NCBI GenBank assembly: GCA_021780705.1
Contig: JAJXYG010000228.1
Span: 1 to 8,752, forward strand
Direction: 5' to 3'
Length of the DNA stretch: 8,752 nt
From: Bacteroidota bacterium
GTDB lineage: Bacteria > Bacteroidota > Bacteroidia > Chitinophagales > Chitinophagaceae
Of the stretch, positions 1-6,222 are shown piece by piece; position 1 is the first letter of the stretch, and the number at the start of each line of letters is the position of its first letter. A program made the translations under genes and the position numbers. The notes beneath the pieces were generated by a model, which saw nothing but the letters and a program-made list of their open reading frames with translations, searched no databases and was not told the origin of the DNA.

Positions 1-287
1 AGGTATTTGGGTTCCAGCTCCTTGGAGGCATGCTTATAGGCATAGATATATTCGAAATAATGATGGGAACAGATGTAATAGATGGTGAAAAAAACAGTGA
101 AAAGCGAAACCGCCTGGATGATAAACGCCCCCCGGGCAAAAACTACCCATTTGTGCTTCTCAGATTCGTCCTTAAGAAAGGTGGCATAGAAATAAGAAAT
201 GGATGCGATCAGCGAGGCAACGAAGGCCAGCAAAACAAAAAAATGACCGACTTGTCCCGGTATGAGATGTTCCCCTACAAACTTCAT
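1..287 (-). CDS. ccsA: CcsA/CcmF-type cytochrome c haem lyase, N-terminal part
   Basis: Integral membrane haem-handling protein of cytochrome c maturation, which joins haem to CXXCH apocytochromes on the periplasmic side. Only the first 95 codons are present; the rest lies beyond the left edge. The translation opens MKFVGEHLIPGQVGHFF, a start I recognise from the long Bacteroidota CcsA/CcmF proteins. It has two hydrophobic spans (about residues 16-36 and 50-72). It then has a segment of the form YAxxHxSxxLxxxY (about residues 82-95), which in CcmF-like proteins leads into the FWxGQEGS region, not reached here. The ATG at 287-285 lies 8 bases after the ccmE stop, so the two genes are surely one transcript. 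No Shine-Dalgarno is visible. Family assignment is firm from start and context; the choice between the names CcsA and CcmF is nomenclature. Confidence 0.85.
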   Translation of the reverse strand, partial: MKFVGEHLIPGQVGHFFVLLAFVASLIASISYFYATFLKDESEKHKWVVFARGAFIIQAVSLFTVFFTIYYICSHHYFEYIYAYKHASKELEPKY

Positions 288-295
288 AGTAGTGA

Positions 296-700
296 TTAGT
301 ATTGTGAGACGGATTTTTCCAACACTTTCTTATTGTCCTTGTACTTGGATGGACATTTCATTAGTATATCATCGCATTGGAAAACATCCCCTTCCATCTT
401 CCCCTTCAGTACGATCCGTTCACTCTGTTCCAATTCCGGTGGTTTGGGATTGTGATAGATAACTTTAGCGGTATTTCCCAGGCTGTCCACTGCATAAAAA
501 GATAGATAATTCGGATCCTTTACCGCGTCATAGGTAATGGGCTTCTCCCGGTCCAGTCTGGCGATCAGGTGTACGTATTTGCCTTGTTTGTGCATAGCAG
601 AACTGATTGTATCATACGTGGAAAAATCCACCGAATACATGAGCAATACCCCTATGGCAGCGGCAATGGCAACCAGAATAATAATACTAGAAGTTTTCAT
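296..700 (-). CDS. ccmE: Cytochrome c maturation protein CcmE, CXXXY variant
   Basis: Periplasmic, membrane-anchored haem chaperone that carries haem to the haem lyase. The 134-residue protein has one N-terminal membrane anchor (about residues 5-22) and then a small beta-rich domain (about 38-115) of the length expected for the CcmE OB fold. Classical CcmE binds haem covalently through the His of an HXXXY motif. Here the matching place reads CPSKY (Cys116 to Tyr120), the CXXXY form known from a subset of CcmE proteins. The tail after Tyr120 is short and lysine-rich. It is the first gene of a leftward unit with the haem lyase gene. A TAnnTTTG promoter element lies 18 bases before the ATG. Genes for the CcmABC exporter are not next to it; the gene to its right faces the other way. 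Confidence 0.9.
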   Translation of the reverse strand: MKTSSIIILVAIAAAIGVLLMYSVDFSTYDTISSAMHKQGKYVHLIARLDREKPITYDAVKDPNYLSFYAVDSLGNTAKVIYHNPKPPELEQSERIVLKGKMEGDVFQCDDILMKCPSKYKDNKKVLEKSVSQY

Positions 701-717
701 ACAACCAATTTGAACCG

Positions 718-725
718 CAAATCTA
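718..725 (-). promoter_or_regulatory. Bacteroidota -7 promoter element for ccmE-ccsA
   Basis: Read on the minus strand this is TAGATTTG, an exact match to the Bacteroidota -7 consensus TAnnTTTG. It ends 17 bases before the ccmE ATG, so transcription would begin about 14 bases before the start codon. I found no convincing -33 TTG at normal spacing, so only the -7 element is claimed. Confidence 0.55.
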
Positions 726-787
726 CTTCAAAATAATTAATAAGTATCCCCTTTTATGATAGTATTAGGCATGTTTTCAACCCATTC

Positions 788-799
788 CATCATATGATG
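788..799. repeat. 12-bp perfect palindrome CATCATATGATG
   Basis: The 12 bases are identical to their own reverse complement, and the symmetry stops at both flanks (C on the left, A on the right). The site lies in the divergent control region, about 62 bases upstream of the ccmE -7 element. A dimeric repressor or activator could bind here, but no regulator gene is in the window and a chance occurrence cannot be excluded. Confidence 0.3.
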
Positions 800-852
800 A
801 AGATCACCCGGATGCGCCAGCCCACCTCTATAAAAATTCGTCTAACCCTAAA

Positions 853-1037
853 CCAGGTCTGTCAGGGCCCTGGCACGCAGGGATTCTTAATGTGTAAACG
901 GCTGTGGCCCATCTGATCCCGAACCGCCCCACTCCGGCCAGGTATCTGCCAGGTACATAAAGGTGTCTCTCCTCGGTAGACTCCTACCGGATCCCGGGAG
1001 CAGACCGGTCCAGATGCGGTAGATGATTCTGGCAGCC
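853..1037. other. GC-rich, hairpin-rich segment, possible structured RNA
   Basis: By hand count 111 of 185 bases are G or C, against 56 of 150 in the adjoining 701-850. Inverted repeats are dense. CCCTG/CAGGG at 868-872 and 878-882 has a 5-base loop. CGGTAG/CTACCG at 974-989 has loop ACTC. CCAGA/TCTGG sits at 1010-1032. Perfect palindromes CAGGGCCCTG (863-872), TCCCGGGA (992-999) and GACCGGTC (1003-1010) are also present, as is a direct repeat CCAGGTA at 938 and 949. I tried to fit SRP RNA, tmRNA, RNase P RNA, 6S RNA, 5S rRNA and the TPP and cobalamin riboswitches; the conserved core motifs of each were not found. It may be an unrecognised structured RNA on either strand, a leader element, or a decayed gene. 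Confidence 0.35.
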
Positions 1038-1095
1038 TGTGATGAGGAATTGGCAGGATTAATGGATAAGGACGTGTACTGAACCTCAATTGAAC

Positions 1096-1103
1096 TATCT
1101 TTG
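1096..1103 (+). promoter_or_regulatory. Bacteroidota -7 promoter element for the agmatinase operon
   Basis: TATCTTTG matches the TAnnTTTG consensus exactly. It ends 23 bases before the ATG at 1127, which gives a leader of about 20 bases. No TTG is found at 19-23 bases upstream, so the -33 part is weak or absent. If this promoter is the only one, the GC-rich segment to its left is not part of the mRNA leader. Confidence 0.5.
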
Positions 1104-1126
1104 CACCCTCAAAAAATTTTGTGGCA

Positions 1127-2188
1127 ATGGAGGATATCTCAAATTTTGACCCTAATTCAGCCGGAAATCCCAACAACAACATATTTGGTTTGCCCTTTAC
1201 GGAAGAGGATTCCCAGGTGGTACTTTTGCCGGTTCCCTGGGAGGTCACCGTAAGCTACCAGGCAGGTACGGCCCGCGCTGCTGAACACATCGCCAAGGCC
1301 AGCCTTCAGGTAGACCTGACGGACTGTGACAATCCTGAAGGGTGGAAGCGTGGATTTTTCATGCGGGATATGGACAAGAAGATTTTGATGAAAAGTGATT
1401 ATCTCAGAAGGGAAGCCGAGCTATTCATCAATTATATTTCCCAGGGAGATGACATGGAGGAGAATAAATTCATGTGCAAGATTATTAAGGAGGTCAATGA
1501 GGGGAGTGAATTTTTGAACCAGTGGGTGTATAACCAGACCATTGAGCTGCTCAGACAGGGTAAAAGGGTAGGACTGATCGGTGGGGACCATAGCACCCCG
1601 CTGGGGTTTATGAAGGCGATCGGGGAAGTGTATGGGGATTTTGGAATTTTACAGATTGATGCCCATTGCGATTTAAGGGTAGCTTATGAAAACTTCACCT
1701 ATTCCCACGCCTCCATCATGTATAACGCACTGAAGGAAATCCCCCAGTTGCAAAAATTGGTACAAATCGGGATCCGGGATTATTCCCCCGGGGAACTGGA
1801 TTTTATCCGGAACCATTCGGAGAGGGTGGTCACCTTTTTTGATTATGCCCTGAAGCAAAGAGCCTATGAAGGGGCCTCGTGGAAAGACGTGGCCGATGAC
1901 ATCATCGGCAACTTGCCGGAGCAGGTATACCTTAGTTTCGATATCGACGGACTGGATCCCAAACTCTGTCCTCATACCGGTACGCCCGTTCAGGGAGGAT
2001 TTGAGGCTGAACAGATCTTTTATCTCTTGCGCAAACTTCTACAAAGTGGCCGCAAGTTGCTGGGATTTGATTTGAGTGAGGTCGGGATAAGCCAAAATGA
2101 ATGGGATGAAAATGTGGGAGCCCGGGTGCTCTATAAATTGTGCAATCTGTTGGCAGTTGAAAACCGACAAGCCCATGCCGCCCTTTGA
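1127..2188 (+). CDS. Agmatinase-family ureohydrolase
   Basis: Cytoplasmic Mn-dependent ureohydrolase. The likely reaction is agmatine plus water to putrescine plus urea, a step of polyamine synthesis from arginine. Of 353 residues, the metal-site motifs are all intact: GGDHS (152-156, His155), DAHCD (178-182, Asp178, His180, Asp182) and SFDIDGLDP (Asp272, Asp274). An SH pair (His194) lies where the family has a conserved histidine. The protein is about 50 residues longer than E. coli SpeB; the extra length lies mainly in the N-terminal 150 residues, before GGDHS. I chose ATG 1127 because the translation MEDISNFDPN fits what I remember of Bacteroidota relatives; an in-frame GTG lies two codons earlier at 1121. 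It heads an operon, with one base between its stop and the next start. Arginase or formimidoylglutamase activity cannot be excluded, so no symbol is given. Confidence 0.88.
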   Translation: MEDISNFDPNSAGNPNNNIFGLPFTEEDSQVVLLPVPWEVTVSYQAGTARAAEHIAKASLQVDLTDCDNPEGWKRGFFMRDMDKKILMKSDYLRREAELFINYISQGDDMEENKFMCKIIKEVNEGSEFLNQWVYNQTIELLRQGKRVGLIGGDHSTPLGFMKAIGEVYGDFGILQIDAHCDLRVAYENFTYSHASIMYNALKEIPQLQKLVQIGIRDYSPGELDFIRNHSERVVTFFDYALKQRAYEGASWKDVADDIIGNLPEQVYLSFDIDGLDPKLCPHTGTPVQGGFEAEQIFYLLRKLLQSGRKLLGFDLSEVGISQNEWDENVGARVLYKLCNLLAVENRQAHAAL

Positions 2189-2189
2189 A

Positions 2190-2729
2190 ATGGTACTTAA
2201 AAACCCCAAACTCCGGTCTTATCGCTTTACTGCGTTATTGCTGGTAGTAATTAACCTTTCGGCTTTTGTATTTATTTCCACTTCTGATACCCAGTTTTGG
2301 AATGCAACCCTGAGTTTTGCCCTGCTGTTCATCTACATTATTTACCGCTGGGTAATCCAGAGAAAGACCCATGGGGAATTCTATTTTGATCCCTTTGCTT
2401 TTCTGATCATTGCCGGGTGCTGGGTCATCCTGCAACATTACTGGGCAGCCGGGTTGAGCCTGATTCTGGGCGGGATGTACTATCTTTCCATGCAGAAGAT
2501 AGAATTGGTCTTTGAGGACGGCTGTATCCGCAAGTTGCATTTTCCCGGCAGAAAAATTGAATGGAATTCCTTGAACAATGTAAAGCTGCGGGATGGAATT
2601 CTGACCCTCGATTTCAAAAACAACAAACTTCTTCAGCAGGAAATTGAGGAGGATCCCCGGATCAGTGAAAGAGACTTTAATCAGTTTGCGCAAACCCGGC
2701 TGCGAGAGACCCCTTCTGGAAATTCCTGA
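2190..2729 (+). CDS. Four-span membrane protein with PH-like tail, unknown function
   Basis: I do not recognise a named family. The 179-residue protein has hydrophobic spans at about 13-31, 40-56, 68-83 and 85-100, two helical pairs separated by a charged loop (about 57-66). A soluble C-terminal part (about 103-179) follows. Its pattern of short strands, with a W-S-L-N-N-V segment followed by R-D-G-I-L-T-L, resembles the bacterial PH-like domains found behind membrane pairs; this is a pattern impression only. ATG 2190 begins one base after the agmatinase stop, which suggests coupled translation. An ATG at 2175 in the same frame would overlap that gene by 14 bases and is the alternative. Its 3' end overlaps the start of the radical SAM gene. 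A role in the same process as its neighbours is inferred only from the packing. Confidence 0.75.
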   Translation: MVLKNPKLRSYRFTALLLVVINLSAFVFISTSDTQFWNATLSFALLFIYIIYRWVIQRKTHGEFYFDPFAFLIIAGCWVILQHYWAAGLSLILGGMYYLSMQKIELVFEDGCIRKLHFPGRKIEWNSLNNVKLRDGILTLDFKNNKLLQQEIEEDPRISERDFNQFAQTRLRETPSGNS

Positions 2730-4044
2730 CGATTTTAAAAATACCTCCGAATTGAAGCAAAGTCCTTACATATTATATTCAGATGGTAATGGGAATATCT
2801 TTGAAGATACCTCCCTGCTGGCCTGCGGCCGTTCGGGCTGGGATGCACTCGTCCCTGACCCCGGGGAATGGATTGCGCTTCCTTCCGGGGGACAACTCTA
2901 TGAATTACCTGAAAGGAGGGGAATTGGAATTGACGTGAAGACCGGTGAAATGAGGCTCTGCGAAAAAGGTTGGGCTGTGGCCGCCTTTATTCCGCCTGCC
3001 TTTACCGGCACTTATCTGGCAGCCTATGAAACATTTCCGGAGGCAGTTACACTTCCCCTGTTTTGCTATACGGCAGTAGGTTGGTACAAGGACCAGTTTT
3101 ATGTTACTGCTGTAAAAACTGAAAATGACATCCGCCAGCTTCCGGAAGGATTTGATGAAACCAGGATTCAGGAGGGAGTTGACCATTACCTGGCCGCCTA
3201 CCCGCATAACCGGCTGGTAAAACACCTGGCTGAAAATTGTTGTCTGACTTATCACTGTCCGGCTGCCCGGAATTATTTTCTCGGCCGCTGGGAATGCCCT
3301 ATACCGAGTTCACCCGCCTGCAATGCCAATTGCATTGGCTGCATATCTTTTCAGCCCGAGCAGGAATCGATCACTTCCACACAGGAACGGCTCTTATTCA
3401 AACCCACGGCGGCCGAAATTGTGGAATATACCGTACCTCATTTGATTTCGGCGCCGTTTCCAATCGTAAGTTTTGGCCAGGGGTGTGAAGGGGAACCGCT
3501 TTTGATGTGGCCGACGATTAGGGAGGCAATATTGGAAATAAGAAAGCATACCGATAAGGGCTCCATCAATATCAATACCAATGGCAGTGATCCCAGTGCG
3601 GTAGAGGAACTCTGCAAGGCGGGGCTCGATAGCATCCGGGTGAGTATGAATTCCGCCCGGGAGCAGGTGTATACCCCCTATTACCGGCCCAACAATTATA
3701 GTTTTGCGGATGTGGTCCAGAGCCTGAAGGTCGTGAACTCCTATGGAGGATGGACCAGTATCAACTATTTTGTATTTCCCGGAATGACGGATTCCCTGGA
3801 AGAATATGAAGCCCTTAGGGACCTGATCCGAAAGACGGGACTGAAAATGATTCAATGGCGCAATTTTAATATCGACCCGGACTGGTATCTGGAAAGCGTC
3901 CATGTGATTGAAACCGGCCCCTCCCTGGGAATCCGCAAGATGATGTCGAAGCTCAGAAAAGAGTTTCCCCAACTCAGGTTTGGATATTTCAATCCCCCAA
4001 TGGAGCGGATTCGCGGGGATTTTCAATCAGACTTTGCCCGGTAA
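2665..4044 (+). CDS. Radical SAM protein of unknown function, extra cysteines
   Basis: Cytoplasmic radical S-adenosylmethionine enzyme; substrate unknown. The cluster motif CNANCIGC gives Cys219-x3-Cys223-x2-Cys226, the standard ligands of the 4Fe-4S cluster that cleaves SAM. A GCEGEP stretch (273-278) sits where many family members have the SAM-binding GGEP motif, and NINTNGS (about residues 302-308) follows at the expected place for a core beta strand. About 210 residues precede the motif, an unusually long N-terminal part. It is rich in aromatic residues and ends in four more cysteines (192, 193, 198, 211) that might hold a second cluster. The core runs to about residue 420. No ATG exists before the body of the protein. 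I chose GTG 2665; TTG 2644 and TTG 2686 are alternatives, and all overlap the preceding gene. The conserved part seems to begin near LLEIPDDFKN. It is the last gene of the operon and converges on dnaG. Confidence 0.85.
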   Translation: MKETLISLRKPGCERPLLEIPDDFKNTSELKQSPYILYSDGNGNIFEDTSLLACGRSGWDALVPDPGEWIALPSGGQLYELPERRGIGIDVKTGEMRLCEKGWAVAAFIPPAFTGTYLAAYETFPEAVTLPLFCYTAVGWYKDQFYVTAVKTENDIRQLPEGFDETRIQEGVDHYLAAYPHNRLVKHLAENCCLTYHCPAARNYFLGRWECPIPSSPACNANCIGCISFQPEQESITSTQERLLFKPTAAEIVEYTVPHLISAPFPIVSFGQGCEGEPLLMWPTIREAILEIRKHTDKGSININTNGSDPSAVEELCKAGLDSIRVSMNSAREQVYTPYYRPNNYSFADVVQSLKVVNSYGGWTSINYFVFPGMTDSLEEYEALRDLIRKTGLKMIQWRNFNIDPDWYLESVHVIETGPSLGIRKMMSKLRKEFPQLRFGYFNPPMERIRGDFQSDFAR

Positions 4045-4072
4045 ACCTTCGGAAAAATGGGATACCGTCGTG

Positions 4073-4091
4073 ACCCAGGGAGCCAATGGGT
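4073..4091. terminator. Weak hairpin between convergent radical SAM gene and dnaG
   Basis: ACCCA and TGGGT form a 5-bp stem around a 9-base loop, extendable by two pairs across one bulged base. It lies in the 69-base gap between two convergent stop codons, where a two-way terminator is expected. There is no run of T on either side, so it is not a classic intrinsic terminator. Confidence 0.2.
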
Positions 4092-4113
4092 ACTCTGACA
4101 TGGGCAGGGTAGT

Positions 4114-6054
4114 TCACTTCAGCACTACCACCCCCAGTTCCTGGGTGATTTGAGCTTCCATATCCTTTAAGTGAATATGGCTTTGCATCAGGAATTTCTG
4201 ACGATCTGGACTGGTGGCGGTTTCCAGCTCCTTTTGATTTTGGGAAATCAGTTTTTTTATTTTTTTCAGATGCAGGTACTTTAGCGAAGAGGTGATTTCC
4301 TGCCGGTAATTATCCTCCCGGGTCGGGACAGTGACTTCATACTGTTTCATCCAGTTGGGGCTTATTTCATAAGGGAATTCAATGAGGGATACCACGAGCC
4401 GGCTGATTTCCTGGTCATCCCCGTATAGAAAATTCTTGGCAGTAGGTTCCATGTTTTCGGCGTGTAGGGTGCTGTACGCCGAGACGATCTTTTGAAGCGG
4501 AGAAAGTGTAATCATTTCCTCATCTATCCATTCACTGAGCAGGTAATCGGCCACCTTGGTACCCGGTTCCCATTCCATTTGTCCAAATTCCAGCAGGCAT
4601 CTGACCACCGCTCTTTCATTGGTTTCTTCCTTTCCCAGGAGTTCCAGGGCCTCCATATCCTCCTGGCCTTCTGAGGTGGGATAACCCGGAATGGGTACCT
4701 GTTCGATCTCAGGAGAGGAAGTACGCTTTTCTTCCCGGGTGAGTCTTTCCCGGATGTGTTTGTTGACCAGGGTATGCAACCCTGTCTCATCAATAGAAAG
4801 CAATTCTGCGGTCTTTCGGATATAATCCTGCTGTTTTACAAAGTCTTCTGCCTTGTTGATCCGGGAAATGGTTTCCGCAATCCGGTTGACGGCCGCAGAT
4901 CTCTTGTTGGAATCGTCTCCCGCTTCGAGCAGGGACTGTTCCAGTTGGAAGAAAAGAAAATCTTTTTTTTCGGTTCTTATAAATTCAGTAAAACGCGCCG
5001 CTCCATACTTGCGTAAAAAGCTGTCGGGGTCCTCCCGGTCAGGCAACAGCGCCATTTTTACATTCAGTCCTTCCTCCAGGGCAAGATCAAGCCCCCTCAG
5101 CGCTGCCTTGATCCCAGCCGGGTCACCGTCGTATAATATGGTGAGATTGGAAGTATACTTCTTGATGATTCTGAGCTGGTCTATGGTCAGGGAGGTGCCC
5201 CCGCTGGCCACCACATTTTCGATTCCTGCCTGATGGAGGGCCAGTACATCGGTGTATCCTTCCACCAGCAAGCATTCATCTGCCCGGTCAATGGCCTGTC
5301 TGGCAAAATAGGATCCGTAAAGGATCTTGCTTTTCAGGTAGATCTCATTTTCCGGGGTGTTGATGTATTTGGGAGCCCGGTCATTATTTCGGATGATCCT
5401 GGCACCAAATCCTGCTATTTTTCCGGTGGGATGGTGAATAGGAAAGATGATCCTGCCCCTGTAATTGTCCTGTAGGGTTTGGTCCCTTTCTACCACCAGT
5501 CCGGTTTTTAAAAGCAGTTCCCTGCTAAATTGGGCTTCGAGTGCAGCCTTCGCAAAGGCATCCCTGGTTTCGGGACCATATCCCAGTTCGAATTTCCGGA
5601 TCACTTCCTGGCGAAATCCCCTTTCCTTCAGGTAACTCAACCCCACCGATTTTCCTTCCTCACTCTCGTGCAGGCTTTGGGAGAAAAATTGCTGGGCGAA
5701 CTTATTAATAATATACAGGCTGTCTGCCGTCTGCCTTTGTTCCTTGAATTCAGGGGAAGTTTCGGTTTCCTCCACGGCAATATTATACCGTGCGGCCAGC
5801 CATCTCAGGGCTTCCACATAACTGAACTTTTCGTGTTCCATCAGAAAGCTGATGGTGTTGCCACTGCGTCCGCAGCCAAAACATTTATAAATTTCCTTTG
5901 TAGGGGAGACGGTAAAGGAGGGGGTTTTTTCGTTGTGGAAGGGGCACAACCCAAGATAATTGACCCCTCTTTTCTTAAGCTTCACATAAGCACCCACTAC
6001 TTCAATGATGTCAATCCGGTTGACAATTTGCTGTATCGTTTCCTGGGTGATCAT
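4114..6054 (-). CDS. dnaG: DNA primase DnaG
   Basis: Makes the RNA primers for leading- and lagging-strand DNA synthesis, working with the replicative helicase. The 646-residue protein is of normal DnaG length. The N-terminal zinc ribbon has Cys37, His40, Cys58 and Cys61 within CPFHNEKTPSF and KCFGCG. The catalytic core follows, with the strand RGRIIFPIH (199-207). The TOPRIM part carries the metal-binding residues Glu265 in VEGYTD and Asp309/Asp311 in YDGDPAG. The last 200 residues form the variable helicase-binding region, rich in charged helices. ATG 6054 gives MITQETIQQI, the usual start in this phylum. The frame stays open upstream to a TTG at 6222, but that extension of 56 residues is proline- and glycine-rich and overlaps the promoter, so I reject it. 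The gene converges on the radical SAM operon and is not in the classical rpsU-dnaG-rpoD order. Confidence 0.96.
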   Translation of the reverse strand: MITQETIQQIVNRIDIIEVVGAYVKLKKRGVNYLGLCPFHNEKTPSFTVSPTKEIYKCFGCGRSGNTISFLMEHEKFSYVEALRWLAARYNIAVEETETSPEFKEQRQTADSLYIINKFAQQFFSQSLHESEEGKSVGLSYLKERGFRQEVIRKFELGYGPETRDAFAKAALEAQFSRELLLKTGLVVERDQTLQDNYRGRIIFPIHHPTGKIAGFGARIIRNNDRAPKYINTPENEIYLKSKILYGSYFARQAIDRADECLLVEGYTDVLALHQAGIENVVASGGTSLTIDQLRIIKKYTSNLTILYDGDPAGIKAALRGLDLALEEGLNVKMALLPDREDPDSFLRKYGAARFTEFIRTEKKDFLFFQLEQSLLEAGDDSNKRSAAVNRIAETISRINKAEDFVKQQDYIRKTAELLSIDETGLHTLVNKHIRERLTREEKRTSSPEIEQVPIPGYPTSEGQEDMEALELLGKEETNERAVVRCLLEFGQMEWEPGTKVADYLLSEWIDEEMITLSPLQKIVSAYSTLHAENMEPTAKNFLYGDDQEISRLVVSLIEFPYEISPNWMKQYEVTVPTREDNYRQEITSSLKYLHLKKIKKLISQNQKELETATSPDRQKFLMQSHIHLKDMEAQITQELGVVVLK

Positions 6055-6060
6055 CGTCTC

Positions 6061-6093
6061 CAAAAGTAGAAATAATGGCGATTGTTTTTTCAA
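6061..6093 (-). promoter_or_regulatory. Bacteroidota promoter of dnaG, almost leaderless
   Basis: On the minus strand a -33 TTG (6093-6091) is followed after 22 bases by TACTTTTG (6068-6061), which fits TAnnTTTG. It is the only promoter in the window with both elements at acceptable spacing. The -7 element ends 6 bases before the ATG at 6054, so transcription would start about 3 bases before it. Confidence 0.55.
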
Positions 6094-6222
6094 TTTTTTG
6101 AATTCCTTGCCCCCGGGACCACGGAAAATGCCCGATTCGGGGTGAAATAAATCTGAAAAAACAGGAATTTGAGGCAGGGGGACCCTTCCTATACCCTGAA
6201 AACCAGCCGCCGGTGGGAGCAA

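Larger units (their letters stand above)
701..1126. other. 426-base intergenic region between ccmE and the agmatinase gene
   Basis: This gap separates two divergent transcription units. The left part (701-850) is AT-rich, 37% GC by hand count, as expected for a promoter region. It holds the ccmE -7 element and a 12-bp palindrome. The middle (about 853-1037) is 60% GC and full of short inverted repeats. The right end holds a -7 element for the agmatinase gene. Reading frames crossing the GC-rich part in either direction show no recognisable protein. Confidence 0.6.

Noticed and set aside
853..960. SRP (4.5S) RNA or 5S rRNA in the GC-rich block
   Set aside because: The GGUCAGG...GGAA...AGCAGCC core of SRP RNA and the 5S CCGAAC context are not present on either strand in usable form.
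979..1003. Resemblance to the 16S rRNA segment ACTCCTACGGGAGGCAGCAG
   Set aside because: Matches only in pieces, with a gap and mismatches, and no other 16S segment is found nearby.
1023..1082. 19-codon plus-strand frame starting ATG ATT CTG in the intergenic region
   Set aside because: Too short, with no hydrophobic or conserved pattern, and it ends before the promoter element of the next gene.
862..1248. Minus-strand open frame of 128 codons across the GC-rich block and the agmatinase start
   Set aside because: It runs antisense through the conserved agmatinase N-terminus, its translation shows no family features, and its open length is explained by high GC.
3394..4026. Minus-strand open frame of 210 codons inside the radical SAM gene
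   Set aside because: Antisense to the catalytic part of a clear radical SAM protein; no recognisable domain.
5530..6069. Plus-strand open frame of 179 codons inside dnaG
   Set aside because: Antisense to the zinc ribbon and core of DnaG; its residues mirror the codon bias of dnaG.
6055..6222. In-frame 56-residue N-terminal extension of DnaG from a TTG at 6222
   Set aside because: DnaG proteins of this phylum begin at MITQ-like sequence; the extension is low in structure, begins with a rare start codon and covers the promoter.
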